A stretch of 64,000 nucleotides of DNA from Ruminiclostridium cellobioparum DSM 1351 = ATCC 15832 (GCF_000621505.1 NZ_KK211294.1:130100-194099), one strand, 5' to 3'; counted from the first letter of the stretch, positions 36,293 to 47,053 are shown. The notes: generated by a model from the letters alone, not told the origin. A program made the numbers and translations.

Positions 36293-38764
36293 ATGACGGT
36301 ATTGACTGCCTCAGTGGTTTTACTAAACACTACAAGAGCATACGACAAGAAATATACATATATAATACCCGACGGCCTGTCCGGAAGAATATGCACAGGC
36401 TGCAGGGTCCTGGTACCCTTCGGAGGCGGCAGCACGGTCAAGGAGGGCTTTGTCCTGGAGATAAAGCCCGTTGATGCCGGTTCCCTCAGAAGCGATAATA
36501 AAAATATTGAATATAAACCTATCAAGCAGGTACTTGAACCCTATTCACTTATAAAGGGAGATAACATTGAACTGCTGGAGTGGATGAAACGGCAGTATAT
36601 CTGTACATATTCGGATGTCATCAAATGCATGCTTCCCCCCGGAATCAACGTAAAAACCGTCAAAACCGTCAAATTGACCGATAAAGAATTCAAGGCCTTT
36701 AAAAAACAGGACTTGAACAGGATAGTGGAAAATTTGAACTGTGTCGGTGGTGAGTGTGAGTATGACGAACTGCGGGGGATGTGTGAAATAAAAGGCTTTA
36801 AGGGCTGCATCCAAAAATTGTGCGAGTGCGGTGCGGTTACGGTGGAGGAATGCTATCAGCAAAAGGTCAGTGCCAAATCAGTCAAAGGCGTCAGCCTTGC
36901 CAGAACCCGTGAAGAAATAATTGAGGCGCTGGAGAATAATGCCGTCAAGAGGATACAGCATATTAGAGTGCTGGAGATATTGCTGGATAATGAACTGGTT
37001 TCGGTAGCAGACATACAAAGGTTTGCAGGGGTTACCTCCTCAGTTCTCGACACCCTCAGCAAATACGGGTACATATGTTATAAAACCATAGAGCTTCAAA
37101 GAAATCCCATAAAGGACAGGGAATATGAAAAGACAGAACACCTGACTCCCACAGCCGAACAGGCCGCGGCGCTGGAAAAGCTCATGGGACAGCTGGACAC
37201 CGGCACTTTTAAGGAAAGCCTTATCCATGGAATAACAGGAAGCGGAAAAACGGAGGTTTATCTACAACTGATTTCCCACTGCTTTGATATGGGAAAGAGG
37301 GCAATTCTTCTGGTGCCTGAAATCTCCCTGACGCCTCAGATGGTTGAGAGGTTTGTTTCAAGGTTCGGAAAACGGGTTGCGGTGATGCACAGCAGGCTTT
37401 CCCTGGGGGAAAGGTTCGACCAGTGGAGACTTATAAATGAAGGAAAGGTAGACGTTGTTGTGGGTGCACGTTCGGCGGTTTTTGCACCTGTAACCCATTT
37501 GGGGCTTGTTATTATTGACGAGGAGCATGAGGGCTCCTACAAGTCGGAAGCAATGCCCAGATACAATGCCAAGGAGGTGGCACGGGAGCGGTGCAGCATA
37601 AATAATGCCCTGCTGGTATACGGTTCGGCCACACCATCGGTGGATACATATTACAGGGCAAAAAATGGTGATATTGACCTTGTTGAAATGAAAAACAGGC
37701 CCAACACCTCCGAGCTTCCAAAGGTCATAATGGTTGACATGCGCCTGGAGCTGGAAAACGGCAACAAGACACCTTTCAGCTACCTGCTCCAGGAGGAATT
37801 GAAAAAGAATGCCGCAAACGGCCAGCAAAGCATATTGTTCCTTAACAGAAGAGGCTTTTCGACTTTTGTAATATGCCGTAATTGTGGATATACTATGAAA
37901 TGTCCAGAGTGTAATATTGCGCTGACCTTTCATGCAAAAAGCGACCGCCTGATCTGCCATTACTGCGGCTTCACAGTAAAGAACCCGGCACAGTGCCCCT
38001 CCTGCGGGAGCAAGCATATAAGGCACTTCGGCGTCGGAACCCAGAAGATCGAGGACGAAATAAGGAACAGACTTCCCGAAAGCTCGGTTATAAGAATGGA
38101 CATTGATACGGTGGGCTATAAGAATGCCCATGAAGAAATATTGAACCGGTTTAAAAATGAAAATATAAACATTATGGTGGGAACCCAGATGATAGCCAAA
38201 GGGCATGATTTTCCCAATGTGACACTGGTTGGGGTTCTGGCAGCCGACAGTATGCTGAATACAGGGGATTTCAGAGCCAATGAGAGAACCTTTCAGCTGC
38301 TGACCCAGGTTGCGGGCAGGGCCGGAAGGGGAGAAAAAGCCGGAAGGGTTATTGTACAGACCTACAATACTGATGAATACAGTATACTGGCCGCCTGCCG
38401 TCAGGACTTCACAGGTTTTTACAATCAGGAGATTCTGATCAGGGAGAGACTGGGGTATCCGCCCTTTAACAATATTGCCGTGATTACCTTCAGCGGCAGG
38501 AAAGACAGAAGGGTTTTTGAAACAGCAAAAGATATAGGGCCTGAACTGTCCGAAGACGCATTGCCCGACTTTACGGTACTGGGGCCGTCAAGATGCCCCA
38601 TTCCGAAGCTGGCGGGAAAATACCGCTGGAGAATTGTAATAAAGGCCGGAGACCGGGAGAAGCTTATTGAACGGTTAACGCTGGTGTCTGACAAGGTATG
38701 GAAAAAAATCAAGGATGAGGACATGTCCATGAGCATGGATATAAATCCTTACAATATGCTATAA
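36293..38764 (+). CDS. priA: primosomal protein N', replication restart helicase
   Basis: An 823-residue superfamily 2 helicase that reloads the replisome at stalled forks. N-terminal DNA-binding domain, Walker A GITGSGKTEVY, DEEH box, helicase motif III GSATPS, zinc-binding cysteines in CRNCGYTMKCPECN and CHYCG...CPSCG, and motif VI QVAGRAGRG are all present. GGAG sits 8 bp before the ATG at 36293; the GTG at 36284 overlaps the ribosome site. It is the first gene of the housekeeping run and about 90 residues longer than the E. coli protein, mostly before the helicase core, which is common in Firmicutes. Confidence 0.96.
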   Translation: MTVLTASVVLLNTTRAYDKKYTYIIPDGLSGRICTGCRVLVPFGGGSTVKEGFVLEIKPVDAGSLRSDNKNIEYKPIKQVLEPYSLIKGDNIELLEWMKRQYICTYSDVIKCMLPPGINVKTVKTVKLTDKEFKAFKKQDLNRIVENLNCVGGECEYDELRGMCEIKGFKGCIQKLCECGAVTVEECYQQKVSAKSVKGVSLARTREEIIEALENNAVKRIQHIRVLEILLDNELVSVADIQRFAGVTSSVLDTLSKYGYICYKTIELQRNPIKDREYEKTEHLTPTAEQAAALEKLMGQLDTGTFKESLIHGITGSGKTEVYLQLISHCFDMGKRAILLVPEISLTPQMVERFVSRFGKRVAVMHSRLSLGERFDQWRLINEGKVDVVVGARSAVFAPVTHLGLVIIDEEHEGSYKSEAMPRYNAKEVARERCSINNALLVYGSATPSVDTYYRAKNGDIDLVEMKNRPNTSELPKVIMVDMRLELENGNKTPFSYLLQEELKKNAANGQQSILFLNRRGFSTFVICRNCGYTMKCPECNIALTFHAKSDRLICHYCGFTVKNPAQCPSCGSKHIRHFGVGTQKIEDEIRNRLPESSVIRMDIDTVGYKNAHEEILNRFKNENINIMVGTQMIAKGHDFPNVTLVGVLAADSMLNTGDFRANERTFQLLTQVAGRAGRGEKAGRVIVQTYNTDEYSILAACRQDFTGFYNQEILIRERLGYPPFNNIAVITFSGRKDRRVFETAKDIGPELSEDALPDFTVLGPSRCPIPKLAGKYRWRIVIKAGDREKLIERLTLVSDKVWKKIKDEDMSMSMDINPYNML

Positions 38765-38906
38765 TTATGTAAAACGTTAATTATGTAAAACCCTGGGTAT
38801 AAAACATAATATATAGTAAGATGACCAAAACTTCGGCAAATAATCGGAGTATATACAGCCTTTAATTTTAATAATAAAATAAATAATAAAATTGGTGGAG
38901 GTTATT

Positions 38907-39383
38907 ATGGCATACAGAGAAATCAGAAAAGACGGTGACGAGGTCCTCAGAAAAAAGAGCAGACCGGTTGAAGTAATAGATAAGAAAATAGAAACCTTGC
39001 TGGACGATATGGCAGACACCATGTATAAGGCCGACGGAGTCGGGCTTGCAGCTCCCCAGGTCGGCATACTCAAACGTATTGTAGTTATAGACGTAGGCAA
39101 TGGCCTATTTGAAATGATAAATCCTGAAATTCTTGAACAGAGCGGAGAACAGGATGGAATAGAGGGCTGCCTGAGCGTACCGGGTACCTCCGGTGAAGTA
39201 GTGCGTCCCATGCATGTAAAAGTAAGTTATACCGACAGAAACGGTGAACCTGTGATCCTTGAAACCGAAGAACTCTTTGCCAGAGCTATCTGCCATGAGC
39301 TGGATCATCTGGACGGAATTTTGTACAAGGACAAGGCTCATAAAATGTTCACCGCTGAAGAAATTGAAAAAATGCAGAAATAA
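38907..39383 (+). CDS. def: peptide deformylase
   Basis: A 158-residue metalloenzyme that removes the N-formyl group from new proteins. Motifs [13 protein letters not shown] and HELDH supply the metal ligands Cys and two His and the catalytic Glu. The ATG at 38907 follows GGTGGAGG. It is next to fmt, the enzyme that adds the formyl group, a widely conserved pair. Confidence 0.96.
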   Translation: MAYREIRKDGDEVLRKKSRPVEVIDKKIETLLDDMADTMYKADGVGLAAPQVGILKRIVVIDVGNGLFEMINPEILEQSGEQDGIEGCLSVPGTSGEVVRPMHVKVSYTDRNGEPVILETEELFARAICHELDHLDGILYKDKAHKMFTAEEIEKMQK

Positions 39384-39393
39384 GGGGGGGGGG
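39384..39393 (+). repeat. ten-G run at the fmt ribosome site
   Basis: Ten consecutive G directly follow the def stop codon and make up the ribosome site of fmt, five bases before its TTG start. Such tracts slip in length during replication and could tune fmt translation; a sequencing-length error is also possible. Confidence 0.7.
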
Positions 39394-39398
39394 TTCAT

Positions 39399-40337
39399 TT
39401 GAGGATAGTTTTTATGGGTACTCCTGATTTTGCGGTACCAAGTCTTGAAATGCTGGTAAACGAAGGTTATGACGTTGCAGCAGCCGTCACGCAGCCTGAC
39501 AAGCCAAAAGGCAGGGGCAACAGGATGACGGCACCTCCGGTAAAGGAATTTGCATTAAAACACGGTATAGAGGTTTTACAGCCCGAAAAAATAAAAACCC
39601 GGGAATTCATTGAACAGATCAGGGCTCTGAAACCTGACTTGCTCATAACTGCCGCCTACGGAAAGATTCTTTCAAAAGATCTGCTTGACGTACCAGTGCA
39701 CGGCTGTATAAATGTGCATGGCTCACTTTTACCTGCCTACAGGGGTGCTGCTCCCATTAATTGGGCAGTTATAAACGGAGAGAGCAAAACAGGCATTACA
39801 ACCATGTTCACCGACGTGGGGCTTGATACCGGAGATATGCTCTTGAAAAAGGAGCTTGTCATCGGACCTGACACCACTGTAGGAGAATTGCATGATAAAA
39901 TGGCTGTGCTTGGAGCGGAGGTTTTAAAGGAAACCCTGGTTGAGCTCAGGAAAGGTACCCTTGAAAGAATACCTCAGGAAGATAATGCTTCCACATATGC
40001 TCCTATGATGAGCAAGGAGCTGGGCTTGATAGACTGGAACAAAACGGCCCGGGAAATACACAACCTGGTCAGGGGAACCGATCCGTGGCCCGGAGCATAT
40101 ACCTTTATTGGGGGCGGAAGAATGAGAGTATGGAAAACCTCTCTTGTGCCGGAAGCCGCAGATAGCAGCCGCAGTAACGGAGAAATCCTTAAAGTGGATG
40201 ATGAAGGTATTTTGGTAAAATGCTCTGATGAAAATCTATTGATCAGGGAGGTTCAGTTTGACTCTTCAAAAAGGATGAGCGTCCGTGATTACATTAGAGG
40301 CCATCAGATTAATACAGGTGAAACCCTTGGAAAATAA
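39399..40337 (+). CDS. fmt: methionyl-tRNA formyltransferase
   Basis: A 312-residue enzyme that formylates initiator Met-tRNA using 10-formyl-tetrahydrofolate. It begins MRIVFMGTPDFAVPS from a TTG codon, has the folate/catalytic region HGSLLPAYRGAAPINWAVINGE, and a C-terminal OB domain from about residue 205. The start is fixed by the family N-terminus and by the G-rich ribosome site. Confidence 0.95.
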   Translation: MRIVFMGTPDFAVPSLEMLVNEGYDVAAAVTQPDKPKGRGNRMTAPPVKEFALKHGIEVLQPEKIKTREFIEQIRALKPDLLITAAYGKILSKDLLDVPVHGCINVHGSLLPAYRGAAPINWAVINGESKTGITTMFTDVGLDTGDMLLKKELVIGPDTTVGELHDKMAVLGAEVLKETLVELRKGTLERIPQEDNASTYAPMMSKELGLIDWNKTAREIHNLVRGTDPWPGAYTFIGGGRMRVWKTSLVPEAADSSRSNGEILKVDDEGILVKCSDENLLIREVQFDSSKRMSVRDYIRGHQINTGETLGK

Positions 40338-41070
40338 TATAAAAGTATTTGTAAGAACATCAACAATAATATTTACTGTTTTTATTTCACTGCTGGCAGT
40401 TTTCAGTGTCGCTTATGCCCATGCCACCTTAAAGGCCTATAATATTATTTTAATGTCTATTATAGCAGCTATGGGCCTGAGCTTGCTTTTGTTATTACTT
40501 GTGAGTCTTGCAATTGTCTCCACCTACAGAAACAAAAAAGCCTGTCCGGTCATGTTAATGCTTACAAAAGCCGGTATGCAGATAATGCTGCCGCTGGCAC
40601 TTCTATTTGCCAGGGCAAACCAAACGTTAAAAAAGAGTATAAGACTATTTTATATAGAGTTGAATAATATCGTTGTAGAATCTGATAATAAGAAATACAG
40701 GCCCGAGGATGTTATGCTGCTTTTGCCCCACTGTCTTCAAAACAGTGAATGCGGCTTGAAGGTGACCAGTAATCCCCAGGTCTGCCGGAGGTGCGGAAAA
40801 TGTAAAATAGGCCAGCTGCTGGACTATGCTTCGGAAAGGAATATAGGTATATTTATAGCAACGGGTGGAACTGTGGCGCGGAAAATAATCAGGCAAAACA
40901 ATCCAAAACTCATTATATCGGTTGCCTGCGAAAGGGATCTGATGAGCGGGATATCGGATGTTAAAGTGATTCCGGTCATAGGGATTACCAATAAACAGCC
41001 AAATGGTCCATGTTTCAATACCGATGTGGATTTTGCCGCAATTAAGGAGCGGGTGGAGCAGTTGACTTAA
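40327..41070 (+). CDS. DUF116 membrane protein
   Basis: A 247-residue protein with two N-terminal membrane helices (about 10-30 and 38-62) and a cytoplasmic domain with conserved cysteines: LLPHCLQNSECG, CRRCGKCKIG and VACERDL. The cysteine pattern suggests a metal or Fe-S site. DUF116 has no known function; it regularly lies beside fmt in Clostridia. The start is uncertain: TTG at 40327 has AGGTG 7 bp upstream and overlaps the end of fmt, and GTG at 40318 is the alternative. Confidence 0.85.
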   Translation: MENNIKVFVRTSTIIFTVFISLLAVFSVAYAHATLKAYNIILMSIIAAMGLSLLLLLLVSLAIVSTYRNKKACPVMLMLTKAGMQIMLPLALLFARANQTLKKSIRLFYIELNNIVVESDNKKYRPEDVMLLLPHCLQNSECGLKVTSNPQVCRRCGKCKIGQLLDYASERNIGIFIATGGTVARKIIRQNNPKLIISVACERDLMSGISDVKVIPVIGITNKQPNGPCFNTDVDFAAIKERVEQLT

Positions 41071-41132
41071 AATGGATTATGCAAAATTTTCATTACATTT
41101 TGTGGCCACAAATGTGGCTCATGGAGGTTAAT

Positions 41133-41831
41133 ATGGGATTTCTCTATATGGATCAATATTATCTGGTTTTGGTTGTTCCGGCACTGATAATATCAATGAT
41201 AGCATCGTTCCGTGTAAGGACAACCTTTAATAAATACCGTGAAATAGGCAATTCGAAAAATATGACGGGGGCCGAGGTGGCAAGATATCTGCTGCAGTCA
41301 AACGGCATATATGATGTTCAGGTTACCAGAGTCAAAGGGGAACTGACAGATCACTATGACCCGCGCAAAAAGGAGCTTCGCCTGTCCGATTCCACGTATT
41401 CAAGCGTATCCGTGGCGGCTGTGGGTGTTGCGGCTCATGAAACCGGCCATGCCATACAGCACAGTGTAAAATACGGTCCCCTGGCTTTGAGAAGCTCGTT
41501 GGTGCCGGTTGCAAATATAGGCTCCCAGGCCGGCCCTACTCTGGCTATCCTGGGATTGATCCTGAGCTGGTCTGTGCTGATCAATATAGGCCTGCTGCTG
41601 TTTGCAGCTGCAATACTTTTCTACCTGATAACCCTGCCGGTGGAGTTCAATGCCAGCAGCAGGGCCATAGAAAGCCTGGACAGACATAATATTTTAATGA
41701 AGGATGAACTGCAGTCGGCAAAGAAAGTTTTAAATGCCGCAGCTTTAACGTATGTGGCGTCGGCTCTTGTGGCAATAGCGAACTTTTTGAGACTGCTGCT
41801 GCTGGCTGGAAACCGCAGAAACAGGGATTAG
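41133..41831 (+). CDS. membrane zinc metallopeptidase, YugP type
   Basis: A 232-residue membrane protein with an N-terminal helix, the zinc motif HETGH near residue 112, and three to four C-terminal helices. It belongs to the neutral zinc metallopeptidase family PF04298 (YugP). The substrate is unknown. TGGAGG lies 5 bp before the ATG at 41133. Gene order with DUF116 and rsmB is conserved in Clostridia. Confidence 0.9.
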   Translation: MGFLYMDQYYLVLVVPALIISMIASFRVRTTFNKYREIGNSKNMTGAEVARYLLQSNGIYDVQVTRVKGELTDHYDPRKKELRLSDSTYSSVSVAAVGVAAHETGHAIQHSVKYGPLALRSSLVPVANIGSQAGPTLAILGLILSWSVLINIGLLLFAAAILFYLITLPVEFNASSRAIESLDRHNILMKDELQSAKKVLNAAALTYVASALVAIANFLRLLLLAGNRRNRD

Positions 41832-41882
41832 GAAAATAAAACGGAAGAACACAGAAGAAGACAGGAGAAAACGGGAGAAAAT

Positions 41883-43235
41883 ATGGCAATAGATATTGCA
41901 AGAGAGAATGCCCTGAAAATTTTGTATGATATCAGTGAGAATTCGGCATATTCAAATATCTCGGTCAATAAGTTTCTTGAGGCCGGGGAACTGAGGGATA
42001 TCGACAGGGCCTTTGCAACAGAGCTGGCTTATGGGACGGTCAAGTGGCTTATAGAGATAGATTATATAATCGGTAAATTTTCCAGTGTCAGGCTGAAGAA
42101 GCTGTCACCCTGGATCAGAAATATATTAAGGCTGGGAATATACCAGCTGCTTCACACCGACAGGATACCGGCATCGGCGGCCTGCAATACCAGTGTGGAA
42201 CTGGCCAAGCGATACGGACATCAGGCTTCAAGCCGCTTTGTCAATGGGGTCCTGAGAAATGTAGCGAGAAGCAGGGACAACATGCCATACCCTGAAAAGA
42301 AGGATATGATCCGCTATTTGAGTATTGTGTATTCACACCCGGAGGAATTGGTTTCCAGATGGCTGCAGCTGTTTGGAGCCGGATTTACCGAAAGCCTGCT
42401 GAAGAGCAATAATGAAGTGCCCGGCTTCAGTGTAAGGGTCAATACGCTTAAAACAAACCGCAGGGCTTTGATGGAAGCACTTAAGGCCGAGGGCTGTGAA
42501 GCGCGGGAGGGGAATTACCTGGAGGATGCGGTGATCCTGGAAAATCCGTCCTCCATTGCCAGACTTGAAGCCTTCCGGAATGGATGTTTTACCGTTCAGG
42601 ATGAAAGCTCGATGCTGTCGTCGGTGGTACTGGAGCCGGCGGAAGGCCAGCTGGCCGTCGATGTGTGCAGTGCTCCAGGCGGCAAGGCAACACACCTTGC
42701 TCAGATTATGAACGACAAAGGCACCGTGCTTGCACGGGATATCCATCCCCATAAGCTGAAGCTTGTGGAAAGCAACGCCGCCAGGTTGGGCATACATACA
42801 ATAAAGACCGAACTGTTTGACGCTGCAAAGTGTGATGAAAGTCTTGCGGGCAGGGCGGACAGGGTTTTGGTGGATGCCCCCTGTACAGGTCTGGGAATAA
42901 TCAGAAAGAAACCTGATATCAAGTATTCAAAAAATCTTGCCGGTCAAAAGGAAATAATAGAGCTTCAGAGGCAGGTGCTCAAGAATGCCTCAAATTATGT
43001 AAAGTCGGGAGGATACCTGGTTTACAGCACCTGTACCATACAGCCCGAGGAAAATCTTGACAATGTTATGGCTTTTCTTTCGGAAAACAAGGACTTCAAG
43101 CTTGCGGACTTTGAGGATTTGCTGCCCGAAAAGCTAAAGGCAGGGACGGCAAAGGAAGGGTATATGCAGCTGTATCCAAATGTTAACCAGACAGATGGTT
43201 TTTTTATAAGCAAGCTGGTGAAAATCAGTGATTAG
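41883..43235 (+). CDS. rsmB: 16S rRNA cytosine-967 C5-methyltransferase
   Basis: A 450-residue protein with an N-terminal NusB-like RNA-binding domain (1-140) and a SAM-dependent methyltransferase domain. VDVCSAPGGKATHLAQ binds SAM, DAPCTGLGI and YSTCTIQPEEN carry the two catalytic cysteines. It methylates 16S rRNA in the small subunit. No promoter is evident between it and the upstream peptidase. Confidence 0.95.
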   Translation: MAIDIARENALKILYDISENSAYSNISVNKFLEAGELRDIDRAFATELAYGTVKWLIEIDYIIGKFSSVRLKKLSPWIRNILRLGIYQLLHTDRIPASAACNTSVELAKRYGHQASSRFVNGVLRNVARSRDNMPYPEKKDMIRYLSIVYSHPEELVSRWLQLFGAGFTESLLKSNNEVPGFSVRVNTLKTNRRALMEALKAEGCEAREGNYLEDAVILENPSSIARLEAFRNGCFTVQDESSMLSSVVLEPAEGQLAVDVCSAPGGKATHLAQIMNDKGTVLARDIHPHKLKLVESNAARLGIHTIKTELFDAAKCDESLAGRADRVLVDAPCTGLGIIRKKPDIKYSKNLAGQKEIIELQRQVLKNASNYVKSGGYLVYSTCTIQPEENLDNVMAFLSENKDFKLADFEDLLPEKLKAGTAKEGYMQLYPNVNQTDGFFISKLVKISD

Positions 43236-43431
43236 CAGGCAGTAATCCCGAGTATCTTAATATAAGAGCCGGAGTTAAAGCTGTTTTGCTTCGATATAAT
43301 GAAAAAAAGTAAAAAAAGAGATGCATTTTATTGAATAAATGGTATAAAATAGTAGATGTCATTGTTCATAAACAGAAAAGCTTTTAAAAAATCAATTTTA
43401 ATCAATATTATAGAGAGTATTAGGGAATCAT

Positions 43432-44466
43432 ATGAGAAATTTAATGGACATGACTCTGGAGGAACTGGAACAGCTTCTTTCAGAAATGGGTCAGCAGAAA
43501 TTCAGAGCCAAACAGATATTTAAATGGGTCAACAGCGGCATAAAATCCGTGGATGATATGACAAACCTTTCAAAGCAGCTGCGGCAGGAATTAAGCCGGG
43601 TTGCTCAAATAAGCAGGCTCAGGCAGGTAAACAAGCTCCAGTCAAAAATAGATTCTACTGCAAAATACTTGTTTGAACTGGAGGACGGGAATATAATTGA
43701 AAGTGTGCTTATGGAATACAAGCATGGTTTTACCGCATGTATATCCTCACAGGCGGGCTGCAGAATGGGCTGCACCTTCTGTGCCTCGACGGGGGCGAAT
43801 TTTTCAAGAAATCTGACTCCGGGGGAAATGCTGGATCAGGTTATGACAATGCAGGAGGACTCGGGAAAAAGAATAGGGCATATAGTATTAATGGGCATTG
43901 GAGAGCCGCTGGACAATTATGATAATGTGGTCAGATTTTTAAGAATTGTAAATCATCCCGACGGTTTGATGATCGGACTGAGAAATATTTCTCTTTCCAC
44001 CTGCGGGATAGTACCGCGGATACTTCAGCTGGCCCGAGAAAATCTGCCGGTTACCCTGTCTGTTTCACTTCACAGTGCAAGGGATGACAAGCGGTCGGCT
44101 ATGATGCCTGTAAACAAGGCCTATTCTATTGACAAATTGCTCTCAGCATGTAAGATATATACTGAGAGCACTAAAAGAAGGATAACATTTGAATATGCAA
44201 TGATTTCGGGAGAAAACGACTCGGAGCAGGATGCAAGAGAACTTGCAGGTTTACTAAAGGGAATGCTGTGTCATGTAAATTTGATTCCTGTAAATACCGT
44301 TCAGGGGAACGGTTATAAAAAAAGCTCACGGGTTCAGATAGATAAATTTAAAAACATTATGGAATCAAGAGGAATTGAAACTACTGTTAGGAGAGAGTTG
44401 GGCAGCGATATCGATGCTGCCTGCGGTCAGCTGAGAAAGAACAGACTAGACAGTAATGCAGATTAG
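43432..44466 (+). CDS. rlmN: 23S rRNA/tRNA adenine-C2 methyltransferase, radical SAM
   Basis: A 344-residue radical SAM enzyme. [10 protein letters not shown] holds the three cysteines for the 4Fe-4S cluster; the methyl-carrying cysteine is in AACGQL near the C-terminus, and [14 protein letters not shown] is diagnostic. It methylates A2503 of 23S rRNA and A37 of some tRNAs. The closely related Cfr resistance enzyme is unlikely given the housekeeping setting. Confidence 0.95.
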   Translation: MRNLMDMTLEELEQLLSEMGQQKFRAKQIFKWVNSGIKSVDDMTNLSKQLRQELSRVAQISRLRQVNKLQSKIDSTAKYLFELEDGNIIESVLMEYKHGFTACISSQAGCRMGCTFCASTGANFSRNLTPGEMLDQVMTMQEDSGKRIGHIVLMGIGEPLDNYDNVVRFLRIVNHPDGLMIGLRNISLSTCGIVPRILQLARENLPVTLSVSLHSARDDKRSAMMPVNKAYSIDKLLSACKIYTESTKRRITFEYAMISGENDSEQDARELAGLLKGMLCHVNLIPVNTVQGNGYKKSSRVQIDKFKNIMESRGIETTVRRELGSDIDAACGQLRKNRLDSNAD

Positions 44467-44505
44467 GCTTTTGGTATTTTGGTGTTTGGTTCAGGAGTGA
44501 TTTTT

Positions 44506-45231
44506 TTGAAGTATGGCATTAGAACAGACAGAGGGCTAAAGAGACAATTGAATGAGGACAATTGCAATGTTCTGGTTGGATATCCGGGAATACCGGCCTG
44601 TTTCGTCATTGCAGACGGAATGGGCGGGCATAAATGCGGGGAGGTAGCCAGCAAACAGGCTGTGGATTCAGTATGCAATTTATTGCTTAAGGCAGACTGG
44701 GAGAAAGAAAATATTTCTGAAATGCTAAGTGATATTATTGTAAAAGTAAATGATGAGATCTATAATTTTTCACTTTTGGATGAAGCTACCCAGGGTATGG
44801 GCACGACGCTTATAATTACCGTGCTGAAAAACAGAAAGCTTTATATCGGTCATGTTGGTGACAGCCGTGTATATATTATCAGAGAAAACTCCATTGAAAA
44901 GGTGACCTGGGATCATTCCTTTATTGAAGAGCTTGTCAAAAATGGTTCCATCACCAGGGATGAAGCGGTGAATCATCCAAAGAGAAACCTTATAACACGT
45001 GCTGTAGGCTATGAACTCGGTTTGCAGGTTGATACATACGAAATAGATTTAAAAGATAATGATATAATTCTCCTTTGCACCGATGGTCTGACAAATATGC
45101 TTACAGAGGAAGAAATACTGGATATAATAAAAAATAATGAAGAACCGCAGGATGCTTGTGATACTTTAATTCAAAAAGCAAATAATAACGGTGGGGAAGA
45201 CAATACAACCGTAATAGTTGGTAAAATATAA
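44506..45231 (+). CDS. prpC: PP2C-family serine/threonine phosphatase
   Basis: A 241-residue metal-dependent phosphatase with RTDRGLKRQLNEDN, IADGMGGH, GDSRVYI and GGEDNTTVIV, the PP2C metal-binding motifs. It reverses phosphorylation by the kinase encoded 13 bp downstream. I chose the TTG at 44506, which has GGAG 8 bp upstream and matches the family N-terminus. Confidence 0.94.
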   Translation: MKYGIRTDRGLKRQLNEDNCNVLVGYPGIPACFVIADGMGGHKCGEVASKQAVDSVCNLLLKADWEKENISEMLSDIIVKVNDEIYNFSLLDEATQGMGTTLIITVLKNRKLYIGHVGDSRVYIIRENSIEKVTWDHSFIEELVKNGSITRDEAVNHPKRNLITRAVGYELGLQVDTYEIDLKDNDIILLCTDGLTNMLTEEEILDIIKNNEEPQDACDTLIQKANNNGGEDNTTVIVGKI

Positions 45232-45244
45232 GTAGAGGTGAAAT

Positions 45245-47053
45245 ATGGAAGGTCAAGTATTAGGAAATAGATACCTGTTACTGGAAAAAATCGGCGGCGG
45301 CGGAATGGCAGTCGTATATAAGGCAAAGTGCAATCTGCTGAACAGATTTGTCGCTATTAAAATATTACGTTCTGAATTCACTAATGATGAAGAATTTGTC
45401 AAGCGCTTCAAGGTGGAGGCCCAGGCGGTAGCGAGCCTGTCACATCCCAATGTTGTTTCCATTTACGACGTAGGACACCAGGATGATATTCACTATATAG
45501 TTATGGAATATGTCGACGGGATGACTTTAAAGGAATTCATCAACAAGCATGGGGCTATTAATTGGCAGGATGCGGTGAAAATAACCATTCAGATCTGCTC
45601 TGCCATTGAACATGCGCACAAAAATAATATTGTACATAGGGATATCAAGCCCCATAATATTTTGCTGACAAAAGACGGTATAGCAAAAGTGACCGATTTC
45701 GGTATAGCCAGGGCTGTTACTTCTTCAACAATAACCATGGTTGGAAGCACAATAGGTTCGGTGCATTATTTTTCTCCCGAACAGGCCAGGGGAGGATTCA
45801 TTGATGAAAAGTCCGACCTGTATTCACTTGGAATAGCGCTGTATGAAATGGTAACAGGGAAGGTTCCCTTTGACGGTGATACTCCCGTTTCTGTGGCACT
45901 GAAGCATATCCAGGAAGTGCCTGTGGAGCCGCACAAACATGTACCCAGCCTGCCATATGGTGTGAATGAAATAATCATGAAAGCAATTCAAAAGGAACAA
46001 AATCTCAGATACCAATCGGCAACTTCAATGATCAATGACCTGAACAGAGTCCTGGTACAGCCCCAGGGCGGCTTTGTGGGCGTGGAAAATTTCAACGGCC
46101 AGTCCACCATCCGTATGAAACCTGTTAATTCACCCAGAACTGCAAACGAATCCAGAAATAATGAATATAATAAAAATAACGACGCTAAAAAAGAAAAAAA
46201 GAAAAATTATGTTGCATACTGGATTGCTGGTATTACAAGCATACTTGTGATTGCTCTGGCTATTTTCATGGTAATCAGTTTATTCAGTAAAACAATTCAA
46301 CCCACATACAAGATGGATAACTATGTAGGAAGAGAATACGAAGCAGTTAAAATCGAACTTGAGGAAAAGGGCTTTAAGATAACCCCGACTATGAAAGTAA
46401 GTGAGACTGTGGCAAAAGGAATTATCATAGATCAAAGCATTCCCCCCGGAACGGATTATAAAAGCGGAAATTATACTTCCCTGGAGCTGACCGTAAGCAG
46501 CGGTCCCAAAATGTCCAAGGTTCCCGAGGTAAAAGACCGGGAATATAGAGAAGCACAGAGCGAAATAGAGGCGAATAACCTCAAATACAAGATTGAAAGG
46601 GAATTCAACGAGGATGTTGCAGCCGATTATGTAATAAGAACAGAGCCTGCAGCCGGTGAAGAAGTTGAGGAAGGCACCGAAGTCACCATATATGTGAGCA
46701 AGGGTGCAAAAACCCAGAGGATAAAGGTGCCGAATCTAGTTGGAAAAACTGAACTTGAAGCACAAAAGGCACTGGCCGATAATAAACTGCAGCTTGGAAA
46801 TATAATTCCTGCCGGCGGAAAGGGTATAGTCAACAAACAATTGCCTGAAGCCTATACCGAGGTTGAAGAGGGCGAATCGGTCACCATCTGGCTGACCGTG
46901 GAACAGGCTCCGGCTACAGATACATCCCAGGAACCGACTCTTCCGACCGACACGTCGGGAGACGGAACCGAGACAAAAGATCCGGCTGATTCCACACAGT
47001 CTGATGTTCAGACAAACAATCAAAATAACAATGGAACCAATGTAACTAACTAG
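45245..47053 (+). CDS. prkC: PASTA-domain serine/threonine kinase
   Basis: A 602-residue membrane kinase. Residues 10-275 are a Hanks-type kinase (GGGGMAVVYKA, HRDIKPHNILL, DFGIARA), a basic linker leads to one membrane helix near 325-347, and three PASTA domains (about 355-555) lie outside, followed by a Thr/Pro-rich tail. It senses muropeptides or lipid II and regulates growth and spore germination. Paired with PP2C upstream and RsgA downstream, as in Bacillus. Confidence 0.95.
   Translation: MEGQVLGNRYLLLEKIGGGGMAVVYKAKCNLLNRFVAIKILRSEFTNDEEFVKRFKVEAQAVASLSHPNVVSIYDVGHQDDIHYIVMEYVDGMTLKEFINKHGAINWQDAVKITIQICSAIEHAHKNNIVHRDIKPHNILLTKDGIAKVTDFGIARAVTSSTITMVGSTIGSVHYFSPEQARGGFIDEKSDLYSLGIALYEMVTGKVPFDGDTPVSVALKHIQEVPVEPHKHVPSLPYGVNEIIMKAIQKEQNLRYQSATSMINDLNRVLVQPQGGFVGVENFNGQSTIRMKPVNSPRTANESRNNEYNKNNDAKKEKKKNYVAYWIAGITSILVIALAIFMVISLFSKTIQPTYKMDNYVGREYEAVKIELEEKGFKITPTMKVSETVAKGIIIDQSIPPGTDYKSGNYTSLELTVSSGPKMSKVPEVKDREYREAQSEIEANNLKYKIEREFNEDVAADYVIRTEPAAGEEVEEGTEVTIYVSKGAKTQRIKVPNLVGKTELEAQKALADNKLQLGNIIPAGGKGIVNKQLPEAYTEVEEGESVTIWLTVEQAPATDTSQEPTLPTDTSGDGTETKDPADSTQSDVQTNNQNNNGTNVTN

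Noticed and set aside
37358..38206. 282-codon frame on the reverse strand inside priA
   Set aside because: It is antisense to conserved helicase motifs and zinc cysteines of PriA; no ribosome site.
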